From contig JAPPDF010000097.1 in assembly GCA_028875575.1 (NCBI GenBank), positions 31,317-95,316 on the forward strand: a stretch of 64,000 bases of DNA, given 5' to 3'. Of this stretch, positions 25,523-34,776 are shown in pieces. Within the stretch, counting starts at the first letter, position 1; each line of letters opens with the position of its first letter. Position numbers and translations under genes: made by a program. The stretch is from Acidobacteriota bacterium. Its GTDB lineage: Bacteria > Acidobacteriota > Terriglobia > Versatilivoradales > Versatilivoraceae. A model generated the notes under the pieces. It did not search any database. It was not told the DNA's origin and saw only the letters and a program-made list of their open reading frames with translations.

Positions 25523-25754
25523 CTTACCTGAAACAAACGCTGGCGCCTAGTGGCTGGAAACCGGTTCAAAGTCGAGCATGGGCAAATTTTTTATTCACAT
25601 CGATGCACAGGATATACAGGATTTTTTTCAGGAAACGGCTAGCTCTTCATGCCGGGAATCCGCAAAACCGCACCGGATCATCGCCTGAGCTGGCCTCTCG
25701 TGCTGGAAGCTCTTGTCCCGTTAATCCTGTGCATCCTGTGCATCGATGTTCAAT
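25523..25754 (-). repeat. 232-bp MITE-like element, copy 2
   Basis: Reverse complement of 7169-7400 with no internal difference that I could find. ACATCGATGCACAGGATAT and the inverse ATCCTGTGCATCGATGT form the inner inverted repeats. Near-perfect conservation of non-coding sequence implies a recent copy event or ongoing conversion. Confidence 0.85.
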
Positions 25755-25819
25755 AGGGAGAACAACGTGCAAACGGAAAAGGGTCCTTGTTCCTGATTTG
25801 ACATGAAGGTTCGATGTTC

Positions 25820-25840
25820 CACTCTCGTATGCTCCGCCCC
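25820..25840 (-). repeat. CATACGAGAGTG dispersed motif, copy 3 (reverse)
   Basis: On the minus strand this reads GGGGCGGAGCATACGAGAGTG, a one-base variant of the GGCGGATCATACGAGAGTG form found at 63729. Confidence 0.55.
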
Positions 25841-25918
25841 GTCGTCGGGGCTGGGGCGGCACGTATTTGAAGGAATGCGCCGAGACCGACAAGATGCTTT
25901 GCGTGTCGATCAAACAGC

Positions 25919-25948
25919 TCTCCACTCTCCACTCTCCACTCTCCACTA
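25919..25948. repeat. CTCTCCA short tandem repeat
   Basis: CTCTCCACTCTCCACTCTCC, a tandem array of a CTCTCCA 7-mer (four units). A reverse-complement version (GTGGAGAGTGGAGAGT) lies at ~25450. Confidence 0.75.
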
Positions 25949-26013
25949 CTCACCTAGTCGCACCCCCGCCCAATGCGACGGTACGGATCGTACAAAGCAA
26001 GAAACGGGGTGCT

Positions 26014-26760
26014 TCAGGAAAGCGGTTCCACCAACCGGGGCAGGGTATGTCCGATTTCGTCCCGGATCACCAGGTCGGCCAAGCCGTCCAGAGGGGTCTC
26101 GGTCCGGTTGAGGATGATGAGTCTGGCCCCGGACTGCTTGGCCAGAAGGGGAAGGGAGGCAGCCGGCTCCACCACCAGGGAGGAGCCCACTGCCAGGAAG
26201 ACTTCACAGGCCCGGGCGGCCCGCTGGGACCGGTCCAGCACTTCCAGGGGAAGCGACTGGCCGAAGGAAACGGTGGCGGGCTTGAGCAGTCCTGCGCAAT
26301 GGGTGCAGCGAGGCGCAAGCTCACCCTTGCCGACCCGTTCCACGGCCTCATCCATCGAGATCCTTCGGTCGCAGCCGAGGCAGACCGCTTCGGCCGTGGT
26401 CCCGTGGAGTTCCAGGATCAGCTCGCTGTCCAGGCCCGAACGACGATGGAGGCCGTCGATGTTCTGAGTGATCATGGCCAGCAGCTTGCCCTGGCGGGCC
26501 AGCTCGACGAAAGCCAGGTGGCCGGGGTTGGGGACTGCGTCCCGCATGGCCGGCCAGCTTTCCACCTTCTGCCGCCAGTATTCGATGCGGTCGGCTTCGT
26601 TGTCGAGGAATTCCTGATAATAGACGGTGCGGTTGCGGGCCCAGACCCCGTTGGGGCTGCGAAAATCGGGAATTCCCGACTCGGTCGAGATTCCGGCTCC
26701 GGTAAAGCCGGCCACCGACCGGCATTCTCCGATCCACCGTCTGCCTTGCTGCAGGTCCAT
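26014..26760 (-). CDS. Sirtuin, NAD-dependent protein deacylase
   Basis: A 248-residue Sir2-family protein. NAD-binding GFTGAGISTESGIPDFRSPNG (~residues 18-38), TQNIDGLH with the Asn/Asp pair, ELHGT with the catalytic His, zinc cysteines in VCLGCDR and CTHCAG, and VGSSLVVEPAASL. It removes acyl groups from lysine using NAD. No Tyr/Arg pair diagnostic of SIRT5-type desuccinylases is evident in the usual A-x14-Y-x2-R position; VYYQEFLDNEADRIEYWRQK occupies that region, so acyl preference is unclear. It starts 28 bases after the DUF1501 stop and is probably the last gene of the 30821-26014 operon. Confidence 0.92.
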   Translation of the reverse strand: MDLQQGRRWIGECRSVAGFTGAGISTESGIPDFRSPNGVWARNRTVYYQEFLDNEADRIEYWRQKVESWPAMRDAVPNPGHLAFVELARQGKLLAMITQNIDGLHRRSGLDSELILELHGTTAEAVCLGCDRRISMDEAVERVGKGELAPRCTHCAGLLKPATVSFGQSLPLEVLDRSQRAARACEVFLAVGSSLVVEPAASLPLLAKQSGARLIILNRTETPLDGLADLVIRDEIGHTLPRLVEPLS

Positions 26761-26788
26761 CGGTTAGCTATTGGTGGCGCGAGGCAGG

Positions 26789-28261
26789 CTACGCCAGCAC
26801 GGGCCGGATAATCTCTCCCCGCACGCCGGTGAGGCGTTGGTCCAGCCCTTGGTAGAAGTAGGTGAGCCTGGTGTGGTCCAGACCCATCAGGTGCAGGATG
26901 GTGGCGTGGAGGTCGGACACGTGGCAGCGCTGCTCCACGGCCGCAAATCCCAGCTCGTCGGTAGAACCCACCGCCTGTCCTCCCTTGACCCCGGCGCCGG
27001 CCAGCCACATGCTGAAGCCGTGCCAGTCGTGGTCTCTTCCGGGCCTGCCGACCCCTTCGCTGGTGGGGGTCCTGCCGAATTCACCGCCCCATATCAGCAG
27101 GGTTTCCTCCCACAGGCCGGTGCGTTTGAGGTCGGCGATCAGGGCGGCGATGGGCTGGTCGGTTTCTCCGGCGTGGAGCTTGTGATTGGTAATGCAGTCG
27201 CCGTGGCCGTCCCAGGTGTCCTCGATGTGTCCTCCCCCGGAATAAAGTTGAACGAAGCGGACGCCGTTTTCCAGGAGACGGCGGGTGATCAGGCACTTGC
27301 GGCCAAAGTCGGCCGTCAAAGGCCGGTTCAGGCCATACATTTCCCTGGTGGCCTCGTCTTCGCGATCCAGGTCTACCGCCTCGGCGGCAGTGGTCTGCAT
27401 GCGGTAGGCCAGCTCGTAGGTGTTGATCCTGCCTGCCAGCTCGGCTTCCCGCGGACGTGAGGCCAGGTGCTCCTCGTTCAGGGTCCGCAAGAGATCCAGG
27501 GAGTGGCGCTGGGTCTTCCGGCTGACGCCGGGAGGGGTGGCCAGATCCAGCAAGGGCGCCCCAGTGCTTCGGAACAGGGTCCCCTGGTAGGGTGCGGGCA
27601 TGTATCCGGCCGTCCAGTTGGAAGCACCGCTGATGGGCCCGCCCCGGGGATCGGTCATCACCACAAAGCTGGGAAGGCTTTCGTTGAGAGTGCCCAACCC
27701 ATAGCTCAGCCACGATCCCAGGCAGGGCTTGCCGATGGTGACGTTGCCGGTGTTCATCTGGAGGCAGCCGGAGGCGTGGGCGGCCGTGTCGGTATACATG
27801 GAGCGAATGACGCACAGGTCATCGGCAAACTTGGCCGTGTGGGGGAAGAGGCTGCTGATCTCCAGGCCGCTCCGGCCGTGATTGCGGAATGGGAAGGGGC
27901 TCTGCATCAGGTAGCCGATGGCCCGGTTGTTGGAGCCGACCTCCAGGGGCCCCTTGTAGGGAGTTCCGTGAAAGCGGGTCAAGGCCGGCTTGGGATCGAA
28001 GGTGTCCACTTGGCTGGGAGCCCCGTTCATGAAGAGAAAGACGGCATGCTTGGCCTTGGCCGGGAAATGCGGCGTCTTGGCGGCCAGCAGGGAGCCGGCC
28101 CCGGAGAGACTGTCCGAAGCGGCCGCGGTCCGTGTGAAGTAGCCGTCGCGAGTCAGCAGGTCGGCGAGGGCCAAGCCGGCGAAGCCGCCCCCCACCTCCC
28201 AGAGGAACTGCCGCCGGCTCCGACCGCAGGGCGTGGGGTTGGGAATGTACCGATCGGACAT
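26789..28261 (-). CDS. DUF1501 family exported protein
   Basis: A 490-residue DUF1501 protein. Twin-arginine leader RSRRQFLWEVGGGFAGLALADLL; landmarks FLFMNGAPSQVDTFDPKP, IEDTWDGHGDCITNHKLHAG, WGGEFGRTPTSEGVGRPG and GRDHDWHGFSMWLAGAG. The ATG at 28261 follows AGAGGT by 6 bases; a longer frame to 28312 has no better start. It begins 34 bases after the stop of the DUF1549/DUF1553 gene, the standard adjacency for this pair. Confidence 0.93.
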   Translation of the reverse strand: MSDRYIPNPTPCGRSRRQFLWEVGGGFAGLALADLLTRDGYFTRTAAASDSLSGAGSLLAAKTPHFPAKAKHAVFLFMNGAPSQVDTFDPKPALTRFHGTPYKGPLEVGSNNRAIGYLMQSPFPFRNHGRSGLEISSLFPHTAKFADDLCVIRSMYTDTAAHASGCLQMNTGNVTIGKPCLGSWLSYGLGTLNESLPSFVVMTDPRGGPISGASNWTAGYMPAPYQGTLFRSTGAPLLDLATPPGVSRKTQRHSLDLLRTLNEEHLASRPREAELAGRINTYELAYRMQTTAAEAVDLDREDEATREMYGLNRPLTADFGRKCLITRRLLENGVRFVQLYSGGGHIEDTWDGHGDCITNHKLHAGETDQPIAALIADLKRTGLWEETLLIWGGEFGRTPTSEGVGRPGRDHDWHGFSMWLAGAGVKGGQAVGSTDELGFAAVEQRCHVSDLHATILHLMGLDHTRLTYFYQGLDQRLTGVRGEIIRPVLA

Positions 28262-28295
28262 GGTTTTACCTCTGGATAGAACAAGCCGTTCCGGA

Positions 28296-30821
28296 TCAAT
28301 CGGGATAGACAAACTCGTTCAGGTTCAGAATCACCCGGCACATTTCTCGCAGAGCTCCACGGCGTGCGTTGGCCGGAAGAACGTCCTGCTGTCGGGTCTG
28401 GTTGTCGGTTTCCCGCCGCAAGAATGCGAGAAGGTTGCCTTTTTCCGCCTGGCTGGGAGACCGGGCCAACGCCAGGGCATAGGCCCTTTCAATCTGTTTC
28501 TCCGGGTCGGTCCCCACTTCGTTCTCCAGGCGGGCGGCCAGATAGCGGGCCTGCCGGTTCACGAACTCCCCGTTGAACAGGGAGAGCGCCTGCGGGGCCA
28601 CGCTGGTGGTCATCCGTCGGGCAGCGGTCTTGGTGGTGTCGCACAGGTCCAGTACCTCCAGCATGGGAACCACCAGGGAGCGCTTCAGGAAGACATAGAT
28701 GGTGCGGCGGGAGCGGGCTTCTTCCTCAGTGGAAGGCTTCCAGACGGTGTCGGGGTCGCTGTGCCCCTCCAGCGCCGCCCTGGAGATTCTGGGAAACATG
28801 CTGGGCCCGTACATGCGCCGGTTCAACCGGCCGCTGACCGCCAGCATGGAGTCCCGAATGGCCTCCACCTCCAGTCGAACTCGGGGCATGCGCCACAAGA
28901 GCCGGTTCTCCGGATCTTCCTCGCCGTACCGAGCATTCCATTTCCGGCTCATTCGGTAGCTGTTGCTGGTAAGGATCAGGCGATGGAGCTTCTTGAAGGA
29001 CCATCCTTCCCGCACGAACCAGTGGGCCAGCCAATCCAGAAGCTCCGGGTGTGTCGGCTTCTCGCCTCGCATGCCGAAATCGCTGGCGCTCCGAACCAGC
29101 CCGTATCCGAAGTGCTTTTGCCAGATGCGGTTGACAATCACCCGGGCGGTCAGAGGGTTTCGAGGATCGACCAGCCATCGAGCCAGTGCCAGCCTGCGCC
29201 CGCTGCTCCTGTTCCGGGGCTCCGGCCGAAAGACGGTCTCTGACAGAATGGCTGGAAAGGCCGGCTCTACTTCCGGCCCCGGATTGGCGGCGCTACCCCG
29301 GATCAGCAGATGGGTGGCGGGCGGGGACGGAGCCGGCTCGTGCATGAAATAGCCGCGGGGCAGGTCGATTCGGGCGGCCTCCAGCGCCCGGATCTCTTGT
29401 TCCCCGGCCTCCAGCCGTTCCCGGACGGCGGCCGGCACCGGGGCGTTTCCCACTTCTTCCGCCAACTGTTTTTCGAAAACCTTCCTCAAGCCCTTCTGCT
29501 TCCGGCTGGGATCGGGGGCCAGAAAGGCCTGCACCGCCAGGGCCGGCAAATTGGATCGGCCCGACTCCAGGAAATCCCGTTGCAAGAGGGCTCTCAACCG
29601 GTCGAGCTCCTCCTGCAGGCTGTCGATCCGGTGGGAGGTGGCCTGGTACTGCTCCAGTTGCCGGGGAGTCCCGATCGGCAGGTCCAGCTCCGTGCGGTAG
29701 TCGCGGGGACGCTGCAAGCCGTTGAAGACGGCCACCATGGAGTAGTAGTCCCGGGCGGTCAGGGGATCGAACTTGTGGTTGTGGCAGCGGGCGCAACCCA
29801 GGGTCAGTCCCAGGAAGACCTGGGATGTGGTGCTGACGATATCGTCCAGTTGGTCGAATCGGTCGGTTTCGGGATCGGCGGGTTCATCGTCCCAGGGTCC
29901 CAGGCGGAAATACCCGGTGGCGATCATGCTCTCGGCCGAGGCGTCGGGCAGTTCGTCCCCGGCCAACTGCTCCAGCACAAAGCGGTCGAAGGGCTTGTCC
30001 CGGTTTAAGGACCGGATCACGTAGTCCCGGTATTTCCAGACGTGGGGCTTGGCGCGGTCGCGCTCGTATCCGTTGCTTTCGGCGTAGCGGACCAGGTCCA
30101 GCCAGTGCCGGGCCCAGCGCTCCCCGTAAGCCGGACGCGCCAGCAGGTCATCGATGGTCGCCTTGTAGGCAGCCTCGCTCGGGTCCTTCAGAAAGGCTTG
30201 CTGCTCTGCCAGGTTGGGGGGGAGTCCAATCAGGTTGAGATAGAGCCGCCGCAGCAGCTGATGGGGTTCGGCCGCTAGGGAGGGCTTCCAGCCGTTGACC
30301 TCCAGTTTTTCCAGGACGAAGGCATCGATGGGATTCCTGACCCAGCCCTTCGCCTGCACGGCCGGCAGCTCAGGGCTGGAGATGGGTTGGAATGCCCAGT
30401 GATCACTGGCGCCGGTCGGGGATTCGGAGGGGTCCTCTTCCTGCGGCCAGACGGCGCCCTGATCGATCCAGCGCCGCAACAGCTCCACCTGTTCGCCGGT
30501 CAGCGGCGGTCCCTCCGGCGGCATGACCACTTCGGGGTCCCGCCCGGAAACGTAGCGCAGCAGCAGGCTGTCCGAGCTGTTACCCGGAACGATGGCCGGG
30601 ACACCTGAGTCACCGCCCCTGAAGGCATCCGACCTGCGGTCCAGCCGAAAACCGTGCATTTGGGCTTGGCTGCCGTGACAGGTCAGGCAACGCTCCTGGA
30701 AGATCGGCTGGATCTCGCGGGCGAAATCCACCGCGGAATCGCTGGCCCTTCCCGCGACGATCAGCAGCCCGGCGGTGGCCACAATCGCCAGGGACGCCCG
30801 GGCCGGATTGCCCATGATCAC
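28296..30821 (-). CDS. Planctomycete-type cytochrome c / DUF1549 / DUF1553 protein
   Basis: An 841-residue exported protein. Signal peptide SLAIVATAGLLIVAGRASDS, cytochrome motif CLTCHG at residues 45-50 with PEVVMPPEGPPLTGEQVELL (the distal methionine region), DUF1549 (IDAFVLEKLEVNGWKP, LIGLPPNLAEQQ, YGERWARHWLDLVRYAES, and a second CXXCH in CARCHNHKFDP), and DUF1553 (RNPLTARVIVNRIWQKHFG, KPTHPELLDWLAHWF). A GTG at 30821 follows AGGAG by 6 bases; the ATG two codons later is the alternative. First gene of the operon cytochrome, DUF1501, sirtuin. Confidence 0.93.
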   Translation of the reverse strand: MIMGNPARASLAIVATAGLLIVAGRASDSAVDFAREIQPIFQERCLTCHGSQAQMHGFRLDRRSDAFRGGDSGVPAIVPGNSSDSLLLRYVSGRDPEVVMPPEGPPLTGEQVELLRRWIDQGAVWPQEEDPSESPTGASDHWAFQPISSPELPAVQAKGWVRNPIDAFVLEKLEVNGWKPSLAAEPHQLLRRLYLNLIGLPPNLAEQQAFLKDPSEAAYKATIDDLLARPAYGERWARHWLDLVRYAESNGYERDRAKPHVWKYRDYVIRSLNRDKPFDRFVLEQLAGDELPDASAESMIATGYFRLGPWDDEPADPETDRFDQLDDIVSTTSQVFLGLTLGCARCHNHKFDPLTARDYYSMVAVFNGLQRPRDYRTELDLPIGTPRQLEQYQATSHRIDSLQEELDRLRALLQRDFLESGRSNLPALAVQAFLAPDPSRKQKGLRKVFEKQLAEEVGNAPVPAAVRERLEAGEQEIRALEAARIDLPRGYFMHEPAPSPPATHLLIRGSAANPGPEVEPAFPAILSETVFRPEPRNRSSGRRLALARWLVDPRNPLTARVIVNRIWQKHFGYGLVRSASDFGMRGEKPTHPELLDWLAHWFVREGWSFKKLHRLILTSNSYRMSRKWNARYGEEDPENRLLWRMPRVRLEVEAIRDSMLAVSGRLNRRMYGPSMFPRISRAALEGHSDPDTVWKPSTEEEARSRRTIYVFLKRSLVVPMLEVLDLCDTTKTAARRMTTSVAPQALSLFNGEFVNRQARYLAARLENEVGTDPEKQIERAYALALARSPSQAEKGNLLAFLRRETDNQTRQQDVLPANARRGALREMCRVILNLNEFVYPD

Positions 30822-30992
30822 GATGTTCTCCTGACCGTCAAGAATAGCAAATGGGCGATTGGACCTTCAAGGGAGGGATGAACTTGCGAGGCCGTGCCTC
30901 ACACGGGCAGAAAGGGAAAAAGATATCCACGAAGGGCCACGAAGGGGTTGGAGAGGGCTCAAGAATCCACCATTTGGTCGATGTTGTTTCGA

Positions 30993-32000
30993 TCAGGAAT
31001 TTCTGGAGGACCCGCCCGTCACCAGTCCCAACTGCTCCATTTCGTGATCCAGCGTTTCCCGCAGTCCCTCCTCCAGCGAGCGGGGGGCGAAGCCCAACTC
31101 GCGGCGGGCCTTGCGGTCGTCGCCGATGTAAGTTGTCCCGGCCGTGACCCGAAGGCTCTCGGCCGCGTATGTCGGCGGGAGGGGTAGGAAAGCTCCCAGC
31201 AGGCTCATGCAGGCTGCCAGGGCCTTCAGGGTTCCGGGTCCCGGGTGAATCCGGGGCGCCTGGATGCCTGTCAGGCGCTCTGCCAATTCGAAGACCTCAC
31301 GGAAGGTGTGGACCGGGCCGGCGACGATGTAGCTCTCGCCCGCCCGGCCTTGTTCCATGGCCAGAAGATGAGCCGCGGCGGTGTCCTCGACATGGGCCCA
31401 GCAGAATGTGGATCGTTGAGGGGTTGCGGGCAGCCGGCCCCGCAGATACTGCCGGATGGCCGTGCCGATGGCGCTGGTGTCAGCGGGTCCGTACACGACG
31501 CCGGGCTGCAGGATGACCAATGGCAAGCCGGCCTCGGCCATGGGTTGGGCCACCTGGTAGTGTGCCATCCACTTGGTTCGCTCGTACTCGGTCAACCAGG
31601 GGCCCTGGTGGCGGAATCCTTCGTCGACCAGCCTTCCACCGGTGTCGGAGGAGACGGCGACGGTGCTGGTGTAGACGATCCTGGGAACGCCCAGCTCCAG
31701 GGCTGTTTCCAGGACGTTGCGGGTGCCCTCCACGTTGATTGGGTAGGCCTCCCCCCGGTCTTTGACTCCGATTCGGTACCAGGCGGCAAGGTGGAAGAGG
31801 CCGTCAACCCCGCTCATGGGAACCCGCAGGGAGGATTTGTCCCGGACGTCTCCCTGATGGAGGACGGCGCCGTCAGTCTCGAGGTCCCCGGCGGCCCCGG
31901 GGTTGTGCACCAGTGCCGCCACCTCGTGTCCGGCCCGGAGGAGCTGCCTGGCCAGGCAGCCGCCGATGAATCCGGTGGCGCCCGTCACCAGATATTTCAT
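30993..32000 (-). CDS. NAD(P)-dependent sugar epimerase/dihydroflavonol-reductase-like SDR
   Basis: A 335-residue extended short-chain dehydrogenase. The N-terminal MKYLVTGATGFIGGCLARQLL is the GxxGxxG cofactor motif; the active site is the Ser/Thr in VYTSTVAVSS with YERTK (YxxxK); the N-terminal half also has FHLAAWYRIG and NVEGTRNVLE. It resembles the HpnA/dihydroflavonol-4-reductase group; the substrate is not identifiable. AGGGGC precedes the ATG. No operon partner is evident; 171 bases separate it from the cytochrome gene downstream. Confidence 0.9.
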   Translation of the reverse strand: MKYLVTGATGFIGGCLARQLLRAGHEVAALVHNPGAAGDLETDGAVLHQGDVRDKSSLRVPMSGVDGLFHLAAWYRIGVKDRGEAYPINVEGTRNVLETALELGVPRIVYTSTVAVSSDTGGRLVDEGFRHQGPWLTEYERTKWMAHYQVAQPMAEAGLPLVILQPGVVYGPADTSAIGTAIRQYLRGRLPATPQRSTFCWAHVEDTAAAHLLAMEQGRAGESYIVAGPVHTFREVFELAERLTGIQAPRIHPGPGTLKALAACMSLLGAFLPLPPTYAAESLRVTAGTTYIGDDRKARRELGFAPRSLEEGLRETLDHEMEQLGLVTGGSSRNS

Positions 32001-32663
32001 GAAGTGCCCCTGGTCATTGAAAAAGGCCGCGGCTGCCTTTCAATAATAGCAATGACAGGGAGTGATTATCTCTGGAAGAATGGAGGGGGCTGCCCGAAAG
32101 GGGTTGGCGCGCCCTCTGCCCTGACCTGTGGATCATTCGAGCAAAGAATGGCAGATGGTTAGCCAAGTTGAACCCCGAATGAACACGAATATACACGAAT
32201 GCGTATGGACTTCGTTCGACGGCAAGCGACACCGAATTGCTTCTGCAAACTCTTTACTTTGGTATCACTTCGTGTCCTTCGTGGATAACCCTCTCAATAT
32301 CGGTTGTCACCCCCAAACAGCAAGCGGGCCTATTGCAAAATTCGGCAGCGGGACGTTTGCCGGGAATGGCCACAAAAGGCACAAAAACACAATTTGTGCC
32401 TTTTGTGCTTTTTGGGGTTAGACAGCGTTTTTTACCGAGTCGCACCCGATGTTGAAAAAGGCAGGACCGCAGGTTTGCCGGCAAGATGAACTGCCCCGCT
32501 GCGAATTGTGCAAAAAGCTCAACGCATCACTCCGTATATTGGTGTTCATTCGTGTCCATTCGTGGTTCGTCGTTCCCCTTCGTGGGTATCTTTTTTGGGT
32601 CCCATGTAGTTTGTCCCTCAATTGTTTCAACCAAGTGACATCAGCCGTTCAAGGAGGCTGGCG
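32001..32663. other. Gene-free, repeat-rich interval
   Basis: No credible gene in ~660 bases. It has several imperfect copies of the ATTCGTGTCCATTCGTGG type (32181 reversed, 32269, 32546), a TTCGTGGGTATCTTTTTT end near 32580, and the second copy of the CACAAAAGGCACAAAA repeat (32335-32460). AAGGAGG at 32650-32656 belongs to the acylase gene that follows. Confidence 0.7.
32335..32460 (+). repeat. Dispersed AT-rich repeat (CACAAAAGGCACAAAA family), copy 2
   Basis: Begins gcaaaattcggcagcgggac, contains gggaatggccacaaaaggca and an inverted GTGCCTTTTGTGCTTTTT arm, and ends near gcacccgatgttgaaaaag. Strong match to 19640-19780 and to the reverse complement of 50839-50946. Confidence 0.8.
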
Positions 32664-34757
32664 ATGAGAAGCCGAAGCCGTTGCGTACCGGGCCGATGGA
32701 TCCTGCTGCCCGGGATGGCGCTGGTGCTGGCGGTTGGGGCCTGCAGCCCGCGTAATCACGGGCCGACCGAGATCCTGTGGGACCGCTGGGGAGTGCCCCA
32801 CGTCCACGCCGCTGACGCCGGGGAACTTTTCCGGGCATTTGGCTGGGCCCAGATGAGGAACCATGCCAACCTGATCTTGCGGCTCTACGGCGAGGCTCGC
32901 GGCCGGGCAGCGGAGTATTGGGGAGAATCCCACCTGGATTCCGACCGCTACCTGAGAACCATGGGCGTGCCCGAGCGGGCACAGCAGTGGTACCTGGCGC
33001 AGAAGCCGCGGTTCAAGGGGTATCTGGACCGCTTTGTGGAGGGGATGAACGCCTATGCCCGCCGGTACCCGGAGAGTATCGATTCCGAGCTGGGGGCCGT
33101 GCTGCCCCTGGATCCCACCGATGTGCTGGGGCACTTGCAGCGGGTGATCCACCTCTCCTTTGTTGGAAGAGAGGTCACATTCGGCAGAGCCGGGCAACCG
33201 GTCCCGGGATCCAACGGATGGGCCATTGCCCCCTCGCGTTCGGCCGGAGGCAACGCCATGCTGCTGGTCAACCCCCACCTGCCCTGGAGCGGGCTATTCA
33301 CCTGGTTCGAAGCCCAGTGGAAGACTCCGGAGGTGGATGCCTACGGGGCCACTCTGGTCGGAATGCCCATCCTGGGTTTGGGTTTCAACGATCACCTGGG
33401 TTGGACCCATACCACCAATCCGATGGACGGCATCGACCTGTTCGAGCTGACAGTGGTCGAAGGCGGCTACCGCTGGGATGGAGCCGTCAGGGACTTCGAG
33501 ACCGAATCCCAGTCCATCCGGGTCCGCCAGCCGGACGGGACCACTCGCCGGGAGAACCTGACAGTGCGCCGCTCGGTCCACGGCCCGGTCCTGGAGGTCA
33601 AGGACGACAAGGCGGTTGCGGTTCGGCTGGTCGGTCTGGATCAGCCCCACATGTTCGAGCAGTACTGGGACATGATCCGGGCCAGGAGCCTCCCGGAGTT
33701 CGAATCGGCGTTGAGGCGGCTGCAGATTCCGATCTTCAATCTGATCTACGCCGATCGGGAGGGGCACATTCTCTACCTGTTCGGTGGACGAACACCGGTC
33801 CGTTCCGGAGGCGGCTGGCAGGATTGGCAGGGAATCGTTCCCGGGAACCGCACGGATATGCTCTGGACCCGGACCCATCCCTACGAAGAGTTGCCCCGGG
33901 TGGTGGATCCCTCCAACGGGTGGGTGCAGAACGCCAACGATCCGCCCTGGAGCTCGACCCTCCCCAGGCTGCTGAATCCCGGTGATTTCCCCGCCTATCT
34001 GGCCCCCCGTCGGCTGCGCTTCCGCGCTCAGCGATCGCTGCGCATGCTGAAGCAGGACCCGAAGATCAGCTTCCAATCCCTGAGCCGCTACAAGCATTCC
34101 ACCCGGATGGAAATGGCCGACCGCATCCTGGACGAACTGACGGCCGCGGTGAGCCCGCGGTCAAGCGATCTGGCTCGACAGGCGGCTCGCGTGCTGAAGG
34201 GTTGGGACCGACAGGCCGAGGCGGAGAGCCGGGGCGCCGTGCTTTTCGCCGAATGGGTTCGGAACGCAGGCGCGGGGATATTTGCCACGCCCTGGCAGGT
34301 GCGGGAGCCCCTGACCACGCCCAAGGGACTGGCCCAGCCCGCTGCTGCCGTGGCCGCCTTGGAACGAGCCGCCCGCAACACTATTGAAAGTTTCGGCGCC
34401 CTGGACGTGCCCTGGGGAGAAGTCTATCGCCTGAGAATTGGAGAGCGCGATCTTCCGGCCAGCGGCGGTCCCAGCCGAATGGGGATATTTCGCTCCCTGG
34501 AGTTTGCTCCGGAGAAAGACGGCCGATTCCGGGCACTTTTCGGCGATTCCTTCGTGGCCCTGGTGGAATTTTCCCAACCGGTCCAGGCGAAGGCCCTGTT
34601 GAGCTACGGAAACGCCTCTCAACCCGACTCGCGCCACCGCGGCGACCAGTTGGCCCTGTTTGCCCGCAAGCAGCTGCGTCCGGTATGGCGGACCCGCCAG
34701 GAAATCGAAGCGAACCTGGAATCGAGGGAGGTTTTAAGCCGCATTCCTCACCAATAG
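32664..34757 (+). CDS. Penicillin acylase family (Ntn hydrolase, S45) lipoprotein
   Basis: A 697-residue S45 protein of the aculeacin/AHL-acylase branch. Lipobox LVLAVGACSPR; short alpha chain beginning TEILWDRWGVPHVHAAD and FGWAQMRNHA; the autocatalytic cleavage site with nucleophile Ser in VPGSNGWAIAPSRSAGG; NPHLPWSG with the oxyanion-type region; and QNANDPPW with the Asn conserved in the family. Such enzymes hydrolyse amide bonds of acyl side chains (beta-lactams, acyl-homoserine lactones, cyclic lipopeptides). AAGGAGG lies 7 bases before the ATG at 32664; an in-frame start at 32622 is not supported. It ends 19 bases before the convergent signalling gene. Confidence 0.92.
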   Translation: MRSRSRCVPGRWILLPGMALVLAVGACSPRNHGPTEILWDRWGVPHVHAADAGELFRAFGWAQMRNHANLILRLYGEARGRAAEYWGESHLDSDRYLRTMGVPERAQQWYLAQKPRFKGYLDRFVEGMNAYARRYPESIDSELGAVLPLDPTDVLGHLQRVIHLSFVGREVTFGRAGQPVPGSNGWAIAPSRSAGGNAMLLVNPHLPWSGLFTWFEAQWKTPEVDAYGATLVGMPILGLGFNDHLGWTHTTNPMDGIDLFELTVVEGGYRWDGAVRDFETESQSIRVRQPDGTTRRENLTVRRSVHGPVLEVKDDKAVAVRLVGLDQPHMFEQYWDMIRARSLPEFESALRRLQIPIFNLIYADREGHILYLFGGRTPVRSGGGWQDWQGIVPGNRTDMLWTRTHPYEELPRVVDPSNGWVQNANDPPWSSTLPRLLNPGDFPAYLAPRRLRFRAQRSLRMLKQDPKISFQSLSRYKHSTRMEMADRILDELTAAVSPRSSDLARQAARVLKGWDRQAEAESRGAVLFAEWVRNAGAGIFATPWQVREPLTTPKGLAQPAAAVAALERAARNTIESFGALDVPWGEVYRLRIGERDLPASGGPSRMGIFRSLEFAPEKDGRFRALFGDSFVALVEFSQPVQAKALLSYGNASQPDSRHRGDQLALFARKQLRPVWRTRQEIEANLESREVLSRIPHQ

Positions 34758-34776
34758 CAGGCAACGCACCATGCCA

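Larger units (their letters stand above)
25381..26013. other. Gene-free, repeat-rich interval
   Basis: No credible gene. It contains GTGGAGAGTGGAGAGTGAA near 25450, the second 232-bp element (25523-25754), a reverse copy of the CATACGAGAGTG motif at 25820, and a CTCTCCACT array at 25919-25948. Its make-up resembles the interval 6488-7505. Confidence 0.7.

Noticed and set aside
25919..25948. CTCTCCA array as a possible CRISPR
   Set aside because: Units are contiguous 7-mers without spacers; it is a simple tandem repeat.
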